Made by a program: the position numbers and the translations under genes. Of a stretch of DNA of 36,025 nt, positions 16,626-25,712 are shown piece after piece. Position 1 is the first letter of the stretch. The number at the start of each line of letters is the position of its first letter. Source of the DNA: S012-113 sp965368405. Lineage in GTDB: Bacteria; Bacteroidota; Bacteroidia; Cytophagales; Cyclobacteriaceae. Below the pieces are notes generated by a model. The model was not told where the DNA came from. It searched no databases and was given only the letters and a program-made list of their open reading frames with translations. Location: NCBI GenBank assembly GCA_965368405.1, contig CBDUMS010000027.1, positions 1-36,025 on the forward strand, read 5' to 3'.

Positions 16626-19600
16626 TTAAGCTTCTTTACTTATTTGAGTTTCAGCTGCTAAATCTCGCTTCTTTTCATAGCCGGCTATTTTACCAATCAG
16701 AATAAAAAGCATCGGGTAGAAGAATACTCCCAATAAGGTTGCAATACTCATCCCCCCTAGTAAGGCCATACCCATTACCTTTCGTGCTTCCGCACCTGAA
16801 CCACTAGCCACTACCAAAGGAAAAACTCCTAAAATGAAAGAAAAGGCCGTCATCAGAATGGGTCTAAACCTTGATTTCGCTGCCTGAATAGCCGCATCGA
16901 AGAGCGAAAGGCCTTTCTTAAACTCATCATTAGCAAATTCAACAATTAGAATCGCATTTTTTGCAGCCATACCTATCAGCATAACAAAGGATACTTGAGC
17001 AAAAATGTTATTTTCAAAAGATGGACTAATTTGACGGGCAACCCATAGGAAAAACAAAGCCCCAAATATTGCAAATGGAGTGCCTAATAAAATGGCAAGT
17101 GGCAAAGACCAGCTCTCGTATTGGGCTGAAAGAATTAAGAATACAAATACCAGGGAGAATGTTAAAATTATCGCGAGAGAGCCAGAAGCCTTATTTTCCT
17201 GAAATGACATAGCATTCCAACTAAAGCTCATATCGGGTGGTAGTACGTCAGCAGCCACGGCTTCCAATGCACTCATGGCTTGAGCAGATGTATAACCTGG
17301 GGCTGGGCCACCCGTAACCTCAACTGCTCGATACAAGTTAAACCGGTTCGTATAGTCAGGGCCAACAATAGGTTCTACTGTTGCAATCGTTGCCAGCGGC
17401 ACCATCTTTCCTTCTATGTTCTTTACAAAGAAGTTATTAATCTGGCTTTCATCAACTCGATATTCCGGTTCAGCCTGAATGTATGTTTTGTACAAACGGC
17501 CGAAGCGTGTAAAGTCATTAACATAGGCGCCACCCATAAATGCACCTATTGTGGTGTAAAGGTCATTTAAAGAAACCCCTAGCTTCAAAGCCTTCTCTTT
17601 ATCGATATCCATAAAGCGTTGTGGAACCTGGGCTTGAAAAGCCGTGAACGCCATTCCTATCTCTTCACGCTGATTAGCTGCTTGAATGAATTTTTGAGCA
17701 TTTTCAGAGAGGTATTCTGGCGTATTCCCCGCCCTATCTTGAATCATAATACTGAAACCTGATCCGTTACCTAAACCGGGAATAGCCGGTGGACCGAAGG
17801 CAAAGGCTTGAGCTCCTTTAATCTTCATTGCAAGTTCCAAATTGATTTTGTCAATCATTTCCTTAGCCGTGAACTCCCGATCGCCCCAATCGTTTAACGT
17901 AACGAACATAAAGCCATTATTCGGTGTCATCGAGCCAGAGAGCATACTATAACCTGTCGCATTAGTTACAAAATCTATTTCAGGATAAGCCATTAGAATG
18001 TCTTCCACTTGTTCTGAAATCACTGCCGTACGTTGGAGTGAGGCTGCATTAGGTAATTGGATATTAACGTAGAAGTATCCCATGTCTTCTTCAGGGATAA
18101 AGCCTCCGGGAACTAGTTTTCCAAAAACAGCAGCACCTACTGTAAGAATTAGTATGAATATTACTCCTCTTTTTAGCTTACGAGTAACGACATTGGTGAA
18201 ATTCATATAGGAATCAGTAGACTTGTCCATTCCCTTATTGAATTTACCAAAAAACCATCCTAAAGGTCCTTTATAGGGTTCTGGTTGCTTTAATAAGATT
18301 GAGCATAATGCAGGACTTAGCGTTAAGGCATTGACAGATGATACGATTACTGAAACGACGATCGTAATGGCAAACTGCTGATATAGAATACCTGTTATGC
18401 CGGCCATTCCTGCAACAGGAATAAATACGGCGATCAATACCAGGGTTGTTGCTATTACAGGCGCTGTCACCTTATTCATAGCATCAATGGTCGCTTCTTT
18501 GGCCGTCATACCTTTCGCAATATTCACCTGAACCGCTTCTACTACTACAATAGCATCGTCTACCACTATACCAATAGCAAGTACTAAGCCTAATAAAGAC
18601 AAGACATTAATGGTGAAGCCAAGCATTGGGAAAAATATGAATGCCCCAACTAATGAGACAGGAATGGCAAGGGTGGGAATTAAAGTAGCCCGCCAATCTT
18701 GTATAAAAACAAACACAACGAGTATTACCAATACAAGCGCAATTACCAGGGTAACAATAATATCTCGAATACCGGCAGTAATCGGCAAGGTAGAATCTAG
18801 TGCAACATCGTATTTTATGCTTTCCGGAAAGTTATTTGCAAGCATATCCATCTCAGCAATAACATTGGCCGCTAACTCAACAGCATTCGATCCCGGAGCC
18901 TGATAGAGAGCAATCAGCGCACAGGTCTCTCGATTCACTCTTGGAATCATGTTGTAAGTCTCCACCCCTAAGTTTACACTGGCAACATCCCCTATTTTAA
19001 CTTGTGAGCCACCTTCTTCTGTACGAATTACGATGTTTTCAAAAGCCTCAGCAGAGTTGAATCGCTCCGGCAGGCGAACCGTATAAGTGTACTCAGTACC
19101 GGGAGGAGCAGGCTCTCCACCAAATTTACCACCGGGTACAATCACATTCTGAGCATTAATAGCACTTAATATTTCGGGTACTGTTATACCCATCTTTGCT
19201 AATCGATCAGGCTTTACCCAGATACGCATAGAGTAATTTGCTGCGCCCATCACATCTACTCTACCAATTCCAGGTACTCTCGCTAATTGATCTTTGATAT
19301 TAATCAGAGCGTAATTACCTAGAAAATCTTGGTCATAACGACCATCGGCAGTTAGCGTAATGGCCATCATAATATTAGGGAGTGATTTTTTGGTAGTAAC
19401 GCCATATTTGGTTACTTCCTGCGGCAATTTAGCCGATGCTGCAGATACTCTATTTTGAGCAAGAACAGTATTCATATCGGGGTCAGTACCCACATCAAAA
19501 GAAACCTGAATTACCATTGTGCCGTCATTGGCGTTGGTGGATTTCATATAAATCATATTGTCGACTCCATTGATTTCTTGTTCTAATGGAGTAGCAACAG

Positions 19601-19790
19601 ACTCTTCCACACTAATAGCATTTGCACCGGTATACGTAGCTCTTACTTCAACAATTGGGGGTGTAAGGTTAGGATATTGCTCTATAGGAAGCCCTATCAT
19701 TGAAACCGTACCTACAATTACAATAATTATAGCAATCACCATAGCCACAATAGGCCTATGGACGAAAAAATTACCTTTATTTTCAGCCAT
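16626..19790 (-). CDS. RND family HAE1 efflux pump, inner membrane subunit
   Basis: Proton-driven multidrug exporter of the AcrB/MexB type, 1054 aa, full length. Twelve membrane segments in two halves; the TM4 proton-relay pair is seen in LAIGIVVDDAIVVVEAV and the TM10 Lys in GMAAKNAILIVEFAND. Large periplasmic loops follow TM1 and TM7, as in HAE1 pumps. The N-terminus (FFVHRPIVAMVIAIII) matches the family start. Genes on both sides encode its adaptor and outer membrane channel with gaps of 5 and 3 nt, so the three are one operon. The substrate cannot be read from sequence; hydrophobic drugs, bile-type compounds or toxic lipids are typical. Confidence 0.95.
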   Translation of the reverse strand: MAENKGNFFVHRPIVAMVIAIIIVIVGTVSMIGLPIEQYPNLTPPIVEVRATYTGANAISVEESVATPLEQEINGVDNMIYMKSTNANDGTMVIQVSFDVGTDPDMNTVLAQNRVSAASAKLPQEVTKYGVTTKKSLPNIMMAITLTADGRYDQDFLGNYALINIKDQLARVPGIGRVDVMGAANYSMRIWVKPDRLAKMGITVPEILSAINAQNVIVPGGKFGGEPAPPGTEYTYTVRLPERFNSAEAFENIVIRTEEGGSQVKIGDVASVNLGVETYNMIPRVNRETCALIALYQAPGSNAVELAANVIAEMDMLANNFPESIKYDVALDSTLPITAGIRDIIVTLVIALVLVILVVFVFIQDWRATLIPTLAIPVSLVGAFIFFPMLGFTINVLSLLGLVLAIGIVVDDAIVVVEAVQVNIAKGMTAKEATIDAMNKVTAPVIATTLVLIAVFIPVAGMAGITGILYQQFAITIVVSVIVSSVNALTLSPALCSILLKQPEPYKGPLGWFFGKFNKGMDKSTDSYMNFTNVVTRKLKRGVIFILILTVGAAVFGKLVPGGFIPEEDMGYFYVNIQLPNAASLQRTAVISEQVEDILMAYPEIDFVTNATGYSMLSGSMTPNNGFMFVTLNDWGDREFTAKEMIDKINLELAMKIKGAQAFAFGPPAIPGLGNGSGFSIMIQDRAGNTPEYLSENAQKFIQAANQREEIGMAFTAFQAQVPQRFMDIDKEKALKLGVSLNDLYTTIGAFMGGAYVNDFTRFGRLYKTYIQAEPEYRVDESQINNFFVKNIEGKMVPLATIATVEPIVGPDYTNRFNLYRAVEVTGGPAPGYTSAQAMSALEAVAADVLPPDMSFSWNAMSFQENKASGSLAIILTFSLVFVFLILSAQYESWSLPLAILLGTPFAIFGALFFLWVARQISPSFENNIFAQVSFVMLIGMAAKNAILIVEFANDEFKKGLSLFDAAIQAAKSRFRPILMTAFSFILGVFPLVVASGSGAEARKVMGMALLGGMSIATLLGVFFYPMLFILIGKIAGYEKKRDLAAETQISKEA

Positions 19791-19795
19791 AACTA

Positions 19796-20956
19796 CTATT
19801 GATTCGTTTTGTTGTTAAAATCTACAACTTGAGGATTTACTTTCATATTCGTTCTCACCTTCTGTAAGCCTTCATAAACGACATGTTCGTTTGCTTCTAA
19901 CCCTTCAGTTATAAGCCATAAGTCATCTATCTTTTCACCAACCATTACCTGGCGAGAATTAACAACTCCTTCACTATTTACAACATACAATGAATATTGG
20001 CCTTGTAATTCCGTAATACAGCGTTGCGGTACTAATAATGCATTCTTCACAGTCTCAAACTTCACCTTAACTTTAGCAAACATACCTGGTCTTAAGAGCT
20101 CATTGGAATTTGGGAATAATGTCTGAATCATTATAGACCCTGTTGACACATCTACATTTCTATCGATAAAATCAAAGGCTCCTTTATTTTCATAGGGTTG
20201 CCCATCCGACAGAATTAGTTCAAATGTTCCTGCCTCCCGTTCTTCACCACTCCTACGTTCTTTTTTTTCATTCAGCAATTCTCTAGAAAGAGTTATATAA
20301 TCCGCTTCTGTAATAAAAAATTGAACTCGTGTGCTTTCTATATTTGAGACCATGTTTAAGATCACTGGATTGGGTTCGCGACCAACAAACTCTCCAACCC
20401 TTGCCTCAGTTTTACCAATAAGGCCACTAATCGGGGATTTAATTGTGGTATAACTCAAGTTGATTTTGGATAATTTCAGATTGGCCTTGGCTGCTTCTAA
20501 AGATGCCTCAGCGGCATCCCTTGATGCCTGAGCGGCATCTAAATCACTTTTACTCACCGCGTTGATCTCGGCCAATGGTTTATATCTTGCGAGTTCGTTC
20601 TCAGCATTAACTAAATACGTTTGAGCTTCTGCAACTTTACTTTCATAAGATGCTGCTTCGGCCAGAAAAGGCTGTGAATCAATAGTGTAGAGCAATTGCC
20701 CTTTTTTAACTGGTCTCCCTTCATCAAAATGAATCCCTTCAAGATACCCTTCAACCCTTGCGCGTATTGGTATATCCTGTAATCCATACACCTGCCCAAC
20801 AAACTCCTTGTAAATAGGAACATCTTTCTGAATAACCTTAATTACCTGAATTTCAGGAGGAGGCATTTCTTTACTTTTCTTTTGGCTACAAGACCAAACG
20901 CTTGCGAAAAGAATAATTGCGGTCAGTTTAATGAATGCAGATTGATGGAAGTTCAT
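19796..20956 (-). CDS. RND efflux membrane fusion protein (AcrA/MexA-type lipoprotein)
   Basis: Periplasmic adaptor, 386 aa. Lipoprotein signal with Cys23 (VWSC). Lipoyl-like half motif VEGYLEGIHFDEGRPVKKGQLL (about 69-90), an alpha-hairpin rich in Ala/Glu (about 100-160), the second lipoyl half with TTIKSPISGLIGK (about 171-183), then beta-barrel and membrane-proximal domains with RPGMFAKVKVKFE. First gene of the efflux operon; its upstream region holds a promoter box flanked by inverted-repeat arms, suggesting repressor control. No regulator gene is adjacent. Confidence 0.93.
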   Translation of the reverse strand: MNFHQSAFIKLTAIILFASVWSCSQKKSKEMPPPEIQVIKVIQKDVPIYKEFVGQVYGLQDIPIRARVEGYLEGIHFDEGRPVKKGQLLYTIDSQPFLAEAASYESKVAEAQTYLVNAENELARYKPLAEINAVSKSDLDAAQASRDAAEASLEAAKANLKLSKINLSYTTIKSPISGLIGKTEARVGEFVGREPNPVILNMVSNIESTRVQFFITEADYITLSRELLNEKKERRSGEEREAGTFELILSDGQPYENKGAFDFIDRNVDVSTGSIMIQTLFPNSNELLRPGMFAKVKVKFETVKNALLVPQRCITELQGQYSLYVVNSEGVVNSRQVMVGEKIDDLWLITEGLEANEHVVYEGLQKVRTNMKVNPQVVDFNNKTNQ

Positions 20957-21003
20957 GTAATGAGTATTTATGTCCTCAGCGATTGATAAAGCGTAAAAGT
21001 ATT

Positions 21004-21059
21004 CAATAATCGCTTTAACAGAACATCAAAACTAATCTTATTGACAAAAGCGATTATTG
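21004..21059 (-). promoter_or_regulatory. 13-bp inverted-repeat operator flanking the efflux promoter
   Basis: CAATAATCGCTTT (21004-21016) and AAAGCGATTATTG (21047-21059) are perfect reverse complements, 13 of 13, with a 30-nt spacer; arm centres are 43 nt apart, about four helical turns. A third half-site AGCGATT occurs at 20978-20984. On the - strand TAGTTTTG (21034 down to 21027) matches the TAnnTTTG -7 box inside the spacer. This is the layout of a repressor operator pair around a promoter; a leader hairpin is the alternative. Confidence 0.6.
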
Positions 21060-21117
21060 TACGAATGATCAATTTGAACTTGCTTTTATAGTTTTTATTA
21101 GGGTATTAAATATAATA

Positions 21118-21150
21118 TTTGAGCGGGGAGTATGGCAATTAGTATTTTTG
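21118..21150 (+). promoter_or_regulatory. Bacteroidota-type promoter for the PorT-like gene
   Basis: TTTG (21118-21121) and TATTTTTG (21143-21150) match the -33 TTTG and -7 TAnnTTTG boxes with a 21-nt spacer. Transcription would start near 21157, giving a leader of about 37 nt. Confidence 0.5.
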
Positions 21151-21193
21151 TTATAAATCCGACTTAACTTTATCCTCTAGCAAGCATCAAAAT

Positions 21194-21913
21194 ATGTCTC
21201 AAGTCCAAAAAGTAATTTCTTCTTTATTTATAATTATGCTTCTGGCACTACCGTCTAAGGGTCAAGTGCTTATATCTCTCCTTTTTGGTGATGCACTAAA
21301 TTCCGAAAAAATTGAATTTGGTATTAACGTAGGGCTAAATCGATCGAAGTTCTTGGATATACCGCAAGCCAAGGGTGTAAGCAACCTAAATCTTGGGTTT
21401 TACTTTCATTTTCAATTGAAGAACAGTTCTTATCTCAGCACTGGGGTTATGGTGAAATCGATCATTGGTACTGCGGGCCTTGATACTTACGCTGTTGGTA
21501 ATGCTGAAATCGATTCGGTTTTTGAAAATGGCTCTCTTACTAAGCAAATCAGCTGTTTTTATGTGCCTATTCTTTTTCATCAGCGCCTTTTTGATGATCG
21601 CTGGTACATAGAAGCCGGCGGGATGCCAGGACTTCGAACAAAAGGGAAGGACATTTTTAATACTAAGGTCCAAGATGGTGATTTAGAATATATACTGGAT
21701 GTTAGTGACCAGTATACTCGTTTGGACTTTGGATTAATGGGTGGTGTCGGTTTTAAATTTAGAAAGCATGCCAAGAGTGTTGCTGTTGGTGCAAGCTATT
21801 ATTACGGTCTCGTGAATATTAGTAAAATTCCAGATGTCACTTATCGAAACTCCTCTTTATACATCTATGCTAAAATTCCTATTGGAGCCCAACCAAAGAA
21901 GAAGAAAGAGTAG
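21194..21913 (+). CDS. PorT-like outer membrane beta-barrel protein
   Basis: 239 aa with a signal peptide to about residue 24 (PSKGQ), then alternating strands with aromatic girdles (LNLGFYFHFQLK, YLSTGVMVKS, FYVPILFHQRLF, WYIEAGGMPGLR, FGLMGGVGFKF, AVGASYYYGLVNI) up to LYIYAKIPIG and a Lys-rich tail. This matches the small 8-strand PorT/OmpA-like barrels common in Bacteroidota. Function is unknown; the family name does not imply the gliding/T9SS role of the founding member. Its stop and the stop of the convergent S9 peptidase gene are one base apart. Confidence 0.7.
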   Translation: MSQVQKVISSLFIIMLLALPSKGQVLISLLFGDALNSEKIEFGINVGLNRSKFLDIPQAKGVSNLNLGFYFHFQLKNSSYLSTGVMVKSIIGTAGLDTYAVGNAEIDSVFENGSLTKQISCFYVPILFHQRLFDDRWYIEAGGMPGLRTKGKDIFNTKVQDGDLEYILDVSDQYTRLDFGLMGGVGFKFRKHAKSVAVGASYYYGLVNISKIPDVTYRNSSLYIYAKIPIGAQPKKKKE

Positions 21914-21914
21914 G

Positions 21915-24047
21915 CTATTTAAGTTTTCTATTAAAGAAATCGAGCACAGCTTTATTCACCGTCAACTGGTTTTGATGCAACATAAAATGATGCGTGTCAT
22001 CAACAATTACAAGAGTTTCCATATCAACTCCTTTCTTCTCTAGCCTCTGCACAAGGTCGGTGCTCTGGCTAAAAGCAACATTACGGTCGTCGTCTGCATG
22101 TATTATCAAGACTGGCGATGTCCAGTCAGGTACACTCGAGACTGGAGATGACACCCATGCCACTTGAAGGGCTTTCTCTCCATCGGGGTATTGTTCATAT
22201 CGATTTGCTCGAACTAAAATATTGGTACGATTAGCGGTACGCTCATGAACACCATGAATATCCACACCAGCAGCAAATAATTTTGAATCGCGGCCCAATG
22301 CCATCGCTGTTAAATAGCCACCGTAGGAACCGCCATAAATACCAATTTTAGATGCATCCACAAAATCTTGTTTAGCAAGCCACTCTGCTCCTGCCTTAAC
22401 ATCCTGATACTCAGAAGCTCCTCTTGTACCGCCATCAACTGGCCGATGAAACTCGTAGCCATAACCAATTCCTAGCCGGTAATTAACAGATAATACTACA
22501 TAGCCCTGACTGGCAAGGTATTGATTCGTAGCGTAAGCATTCGAATAGTAAGATGAGTAATGCCAGCCCAGTAACATTTGACGTGGAGGCCCTCCGTGTA
22601 CATAAATAATCGCGGGCTTCTTATCGTTCTTATTGTTTGGTCTGAATAAAGTGCCATGTACTGTAGTACCATCGGGGGCCTCAAATACAACTTGCGTTGG
22701 CACAACGAGCTTCTTGGTTGGGAAATCTGCCGGAATAAGGTCTTCACCAATGAGTCGGTACTTCTTGCCTTTTAGGCTCATTACTGCTGGAACTGGCGGT
22801 CTTCGGGTGGTGGCGGATATAAAAGCTAAAGTTTTACCATCGCCGGTAATCACTGGCATCCATTCTATTCCTTCGCCAGGCGTAAGAACTTCTACTTTTT
22901 GTTCATCAACAGAGACTCGAACTATATGACGTCTATCAATATCGAGTGGATCGTTTTTGTCAGTTGCATTACCCGCGAAAACTATTGATTTACCATCGCT
23001 GCTTAGGCTGATGTATTCGGCCATATAATTACCAGGTGTTAATAAAAGAGGTTCGCCACCATTCTCAGAGATTGAGTATAAATGTGGCCATCCGTCGTGG
23101 TACGACAAGAAAACGATTTTATTAGCTGCCCAATTAAGATTTGTTCTGCCATGCGTTGTTGGCAATGAGCCTCTTAGTGTTTCAGGGGCCTTCCATATTT
23201 CTTCGGCCCCACCTGTTACCACAGAGGCTACCATTATCTTCCATGGGTTATGATGTCCTTCCAAAATAGTCTCTGGGGCTCCTCCCCGACCTGGTTGCCT
23301 AATAAAGGTAAGTTTTGTACCATCTGGCGACCAACGGGGTGTATTGTCACGATTAAAAGATGGACTAATCCACTGAATAGGTTTATCGGCTTGATATACG
23401 CCAATAAAAGCATGGTCACTTCGATTTGAAGTGAATGCCAACTTAGTACCATCGGGTGACCAATTCGGCTGACTATTATTGCCACGAGCGGTAAAGAGTT
23501 TCTTTGGTTCACTTGAGCCATCGATATTGGTCATCCAAATCTGACGTGCTTTGGTAAAGACGATATGCTTACTGTTTGGTGAAATTGTAGGGTTTTCTCC
23601 TTCACCAAGGGCCACTGGCTCCCCTCCTGCAAATGGAATACTCCAAATCTGAACTTTCGGTGGATTAATATCAAAGGTCGGATTGACTGGAACTGCGTCG
23701 TCCCAATTTGAGCCGAAATCACCCCCACGAATAAAGGTCACCCATTTACCATCGGCGGATAATGAAATGCTAGATAGTGCTTGACCATCGTCTGTATTAT
23801 AATTTGTAAGCTTACGTGGTTTAAAATCTGGTCCCTCCGCTACATATATATTGCGAGCACCTACTTCGTTAAAGGTCCAGGCGATTCTCGATCCTTCTGC
23901 CGCGGCGGTAAGCCCTTCAGGAAATGGATAAGATTTTATTTGGTCTAGTGTAAAAGAGGAATTTTGTGCAGAGCTGTAATTCGGTAAGAAAATGAGCAAG
24001 AATATGACCGTCAGGCTCCTAATTAGTCGATTTCTAGAACTTTTCAT
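21915..24047 (-). CDS. S9 family prolyl-oligopeptidase-type serine peptidase
   Basis: Secreted serine peptidase, 710 aa. Signal peptide to about residue 27 (YSSAQ). An N-terminal beta-propeller of PD40/WD40-like blades (repeated SPDGTKLAF-type motifs, about 35-430) covers a C-terminal alpha/beta-hydrolase domain. The triad is Ser574 in GGSYGG, Asp654 in HADDDRNV, and a His in DDTHHF (686 or 687). This fits acylaminoacyl-peptidase/DPP-IV relatives that cut short peptides in the periplasm. The gene stands alone between a convergent barrel gene and a kinase gene 201 nt upstream. Confidence 0.92.
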   Translation of the reverse strand: MKSSRNRLIRSLTVIFLLIFLPNYSSAQNSSFTLDQIKSYPFPEGLTAAAEGSRIAWTFNEVGARNIYVAEGPDFKPRKLTNYNTDDGQALSSISLSADGKWVTFIRGGDFGSNWDDAVPVNPTFDINPPKVQIWSIPFAGGEPVALGEGENPTISPNSKHIVFTKARQIWMTNIDGSSEPKKLFTARGNNSQPNWSPDGTKLAFTSNRSDHAFIGVYQADKPIQWISPSFNRDNTPRWSPDGTKLTFIRQPGRGGAPETILEGHHNPWKIMVASVVTGGAEEIWKAPETLRGSLPTTHGRTNLNWAANKIVFLSYHDGWPHLYSISENGGEPLLLTPGNYMAEYISLSSDGKSIVFAGNATDKNDPLDIDRRHIVRVSVDEQKVEVLTPGEGIEWMPVITGDGKTLAFISATTRRPPVPAVMSLKGKKYRLIGEDLIPADFPTKKLVVPTQVVFEAPDGTTVHGTLFRPNNKNDKKPAIIYVHGGPPRQMLLGWHYSSYYSNAYATNQYLASQGYVVLSVNYRLGIGYGYEFHRPVDGGTRGASEYQDVKAGAEWLAKQDFVDASKIGIYGGSYGGYLTAMALGRDSKLFAAGVDIHGVHERTANRTNILVRANRYEQYPDGEKALQVAWVSSPVSSVPDWTSPVLIIHADDDRNVAFSQSTDLVQRLEKKGVDMETLVIVDDTHHFMLHQNQLTVNKAVLDFFNRKLK

Positions 24048-24177
24048 AAATTTTATCTTTAGCTGGTCAAGTTAAATAATTCTTTTGATTAAATACTTAA
24101 AATTATATGAGTGGGCAATTTCAATGTTGGATCAATTTTTCGAATCTTTTTTTGAGAAATTCGTATCAATAATTTAT

Positions 24178-24196
24178 CTATTCAGTGAGTGAATAG
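24178..24196. other. 7-bp perfect hairpin/palindrome between kinase and S9 genes
   Basis: CTATTCA (24178-24184) and TGAATAG (24190-24196) pair perfectly around a 5-nt loop. It lies 52 nt past the kinase stop and 130 nt before the peptidase start. It could be a weak terminator for the kinase or an operator; nothing decides between them. Confidence 0.35.
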
Positions 24197-24248
24197 GTTT
24201 TCAGGTACTTAGTTCTAAACAATAAAATATTGGTTTCTCAATTAGGTT

Positions 24249-25520
24249 CTAGTCATCAGCAGCATTGGGAAACGAAATATTAAACTCGGAGCCTTCATTG
24301 GGCTTAGATTTAAGAGAAATATTAGCCGAAAGCTTATCTAGCGTCTCCTTCACAATATAGAGTCCAAGACCAGAACCAGTTGAATGATCGTGCGCCCTAT
24401 GAAACATCTCAAATACGCGTTTATGATGATTGGCATCAATTCCGACGCCATTATCTGAAATACTCAAAATCGTTTCTTTATCACCTTTTCTGCCTTCCAC
24501 CCTAATCCATTTCTCTTCTTTATCCGAATCCGCATATTTTACCCCATTCGATATTAGATTGGAGATAATAACTTTGAGTCTCGTGTCGTCGGACTCTAAC
24601 AGTAACGACTCAGGTATTTGATTAGTGATATTAATGGTATCGAATTCAGGCATGTACCGCAGCTCTTCTATTACTTCATTCACAAGATGGTAAAGATTTA
24701 CAGGATGTTTTAAAACCTCGGCTCTAGTGTTTCGGGAATAATCTATTATCTCGCTGATAAAAACCTCCATTGCGTGAATCCTAGATACCATTAGATTAAA
24801 GTAGTCATGTTTTGTTTCCTCATCCTTTTCATCCTTGGCTAAACTTATCAACCCTAATAATGTGCTTAAGGGTGCTCTTAGGTCATGCGATGCACTATAA
24901 ACAAAACGGTCGAGCTCATCATTGGTTTTCCTAAGCTGCTCATTTTGCTGTTGAATAACCAACTCATTTTGATGCAAAAGCTTCTCGCTTTCATAATTAA
25001 TTTTCGAAATGAGTAAGATAGTATAGACCGATACCGCAGCTGCAATTACTGTATTAAGAATAAAAAAGATGTTGGCCTGTTCTTCAGTTACTTCTCGGTA
25101 TTGCAATAATGAAAAATCAGTTTTAAAAACCAGGATATTCAATACCAGTGATATTAGCACGAAACCTAAAGCCTCCTTCCATTGTTCAAATCCAAAAACA
25201 GCCAGTGCAACTGCTCCAGCCGTTACAAACTGAAGATGCATACCGGTTCCGAAAGGTTCACTTGAGGCGATTAAGAAAATAATGCCGTTGAATACCAATA
25301 AACCGGCATATTTCGAAAGTTCAATATAACCGCGATTTAGAAGAATAAGATTAATAAGAGCGAATACCAGAACAGCAATGTAGATATAGGCATCTACATC
25401 AATATCCATTAGATTGTCGAGCAAAGCATAAAGTAAGGTGGTAGTAATAACCAGATAATACAGCCTGGTCATTAGTAGACGATGCTTGTACTTAGGACTG
25501 TGTTTAATCCCTTCAGCCAT
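24249..25520 (-). CDS. Membrane sensor histidine kinase
   Basis: 423 aa from the ATG at 25520; a GTG at 25526 would add two residues and is less likely. Five to six membrane segments fill roughly residues 15-172, with no large extracytoplasmic domain, so it may sense a membrane-linked or small lipophilic signal. A short coiled coil leads to the HisKA domain with phospho-acceptor His in SASHDLRAPLSTLLG (His212 from this start). The HATPase domain shows the N box (KVIISNLISNGVKY), G1 (SISDNGVGID), F box (FEMFHRAHDH) and G2 (GSGLGLYIVKE). No response regulator is adjacent, so its partner is unknown. It is divergent from the ABC transporter genes. Confidence 0.9.
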   Translation of the reverse strand: MAEGIKHSPKYKHRLLMTRLYYLVITTTLLYALLDNLMDIDVDAYIYIAVLVFALINLILLNRGYIELSKYAGLLVFNGIIFLIASSEPFGTGMHLQFVTAGAVALAVFGFEQWKEALGFVLISLVLNILVFKTDFSLLQYREVTEEQANIFFILNTVIAAAVSVYTILLISKINYESEKLLHQNELVIQQQNEQLRKTNDELDRFVYSASHDLRAPLSTLLGLISLAKDEKDEETKHDYFNLMVSRIHAMEVFISEIIDYSRNTRAEVLKHPVNLYHLVNEVIEELRYMPEFDTINITNQIPESLLLESDDTRLKVIISNLISNGVKYADSDKEEKWIRVEGRKGDKETILSISDNGVGIDANHHKRVFEMFHRAHDHSTGSGLGLYIVKETLDKLSANISLKSKPNEGSEFNISFPNAADD

Positions 25521-25657
25521 TGTCACTTTTTAGAAAAATCACATTAATAAGCCAAAATGAATGATATGTAATATTAATAAATATAATTCTAAGAAGAAGA
25601 TGTCCTAGAATGAAAGATGGCCAAACGGCTGGAGTGATGAATTATTAATAGTTCTCT

Positions 25658-25676
25658 ATCTTAATAATATTAAGAT
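25658..25676. promoter_or_regulatory. 19-bp perfect palindrome upstream of the ABC genes
   Basis: ATCTTAATA and TATTAAGAT are perfect reverse complements around a single central A. The centre is 46 nt before the ABC ATPase start, where an operator overlapping the promoter would be expected. The sequence is A/T-rich, which raises the chance of coincidence. Confidence 0.45.
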
Positions 25677-25712
25677 TATTATCTTGCGTGCTAATTTTTA
25701 CTATTCTGCAAT

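Noticed and set aside
25586..25611. ATTCTA/TAGAAT inverted repeat in the kinase/ABC spacer
   Set aside because: Six A/T-rich pairs with a 14-nt spacer in a very A/T-rich region; much weaker than the nearby 19-bp palindrome.
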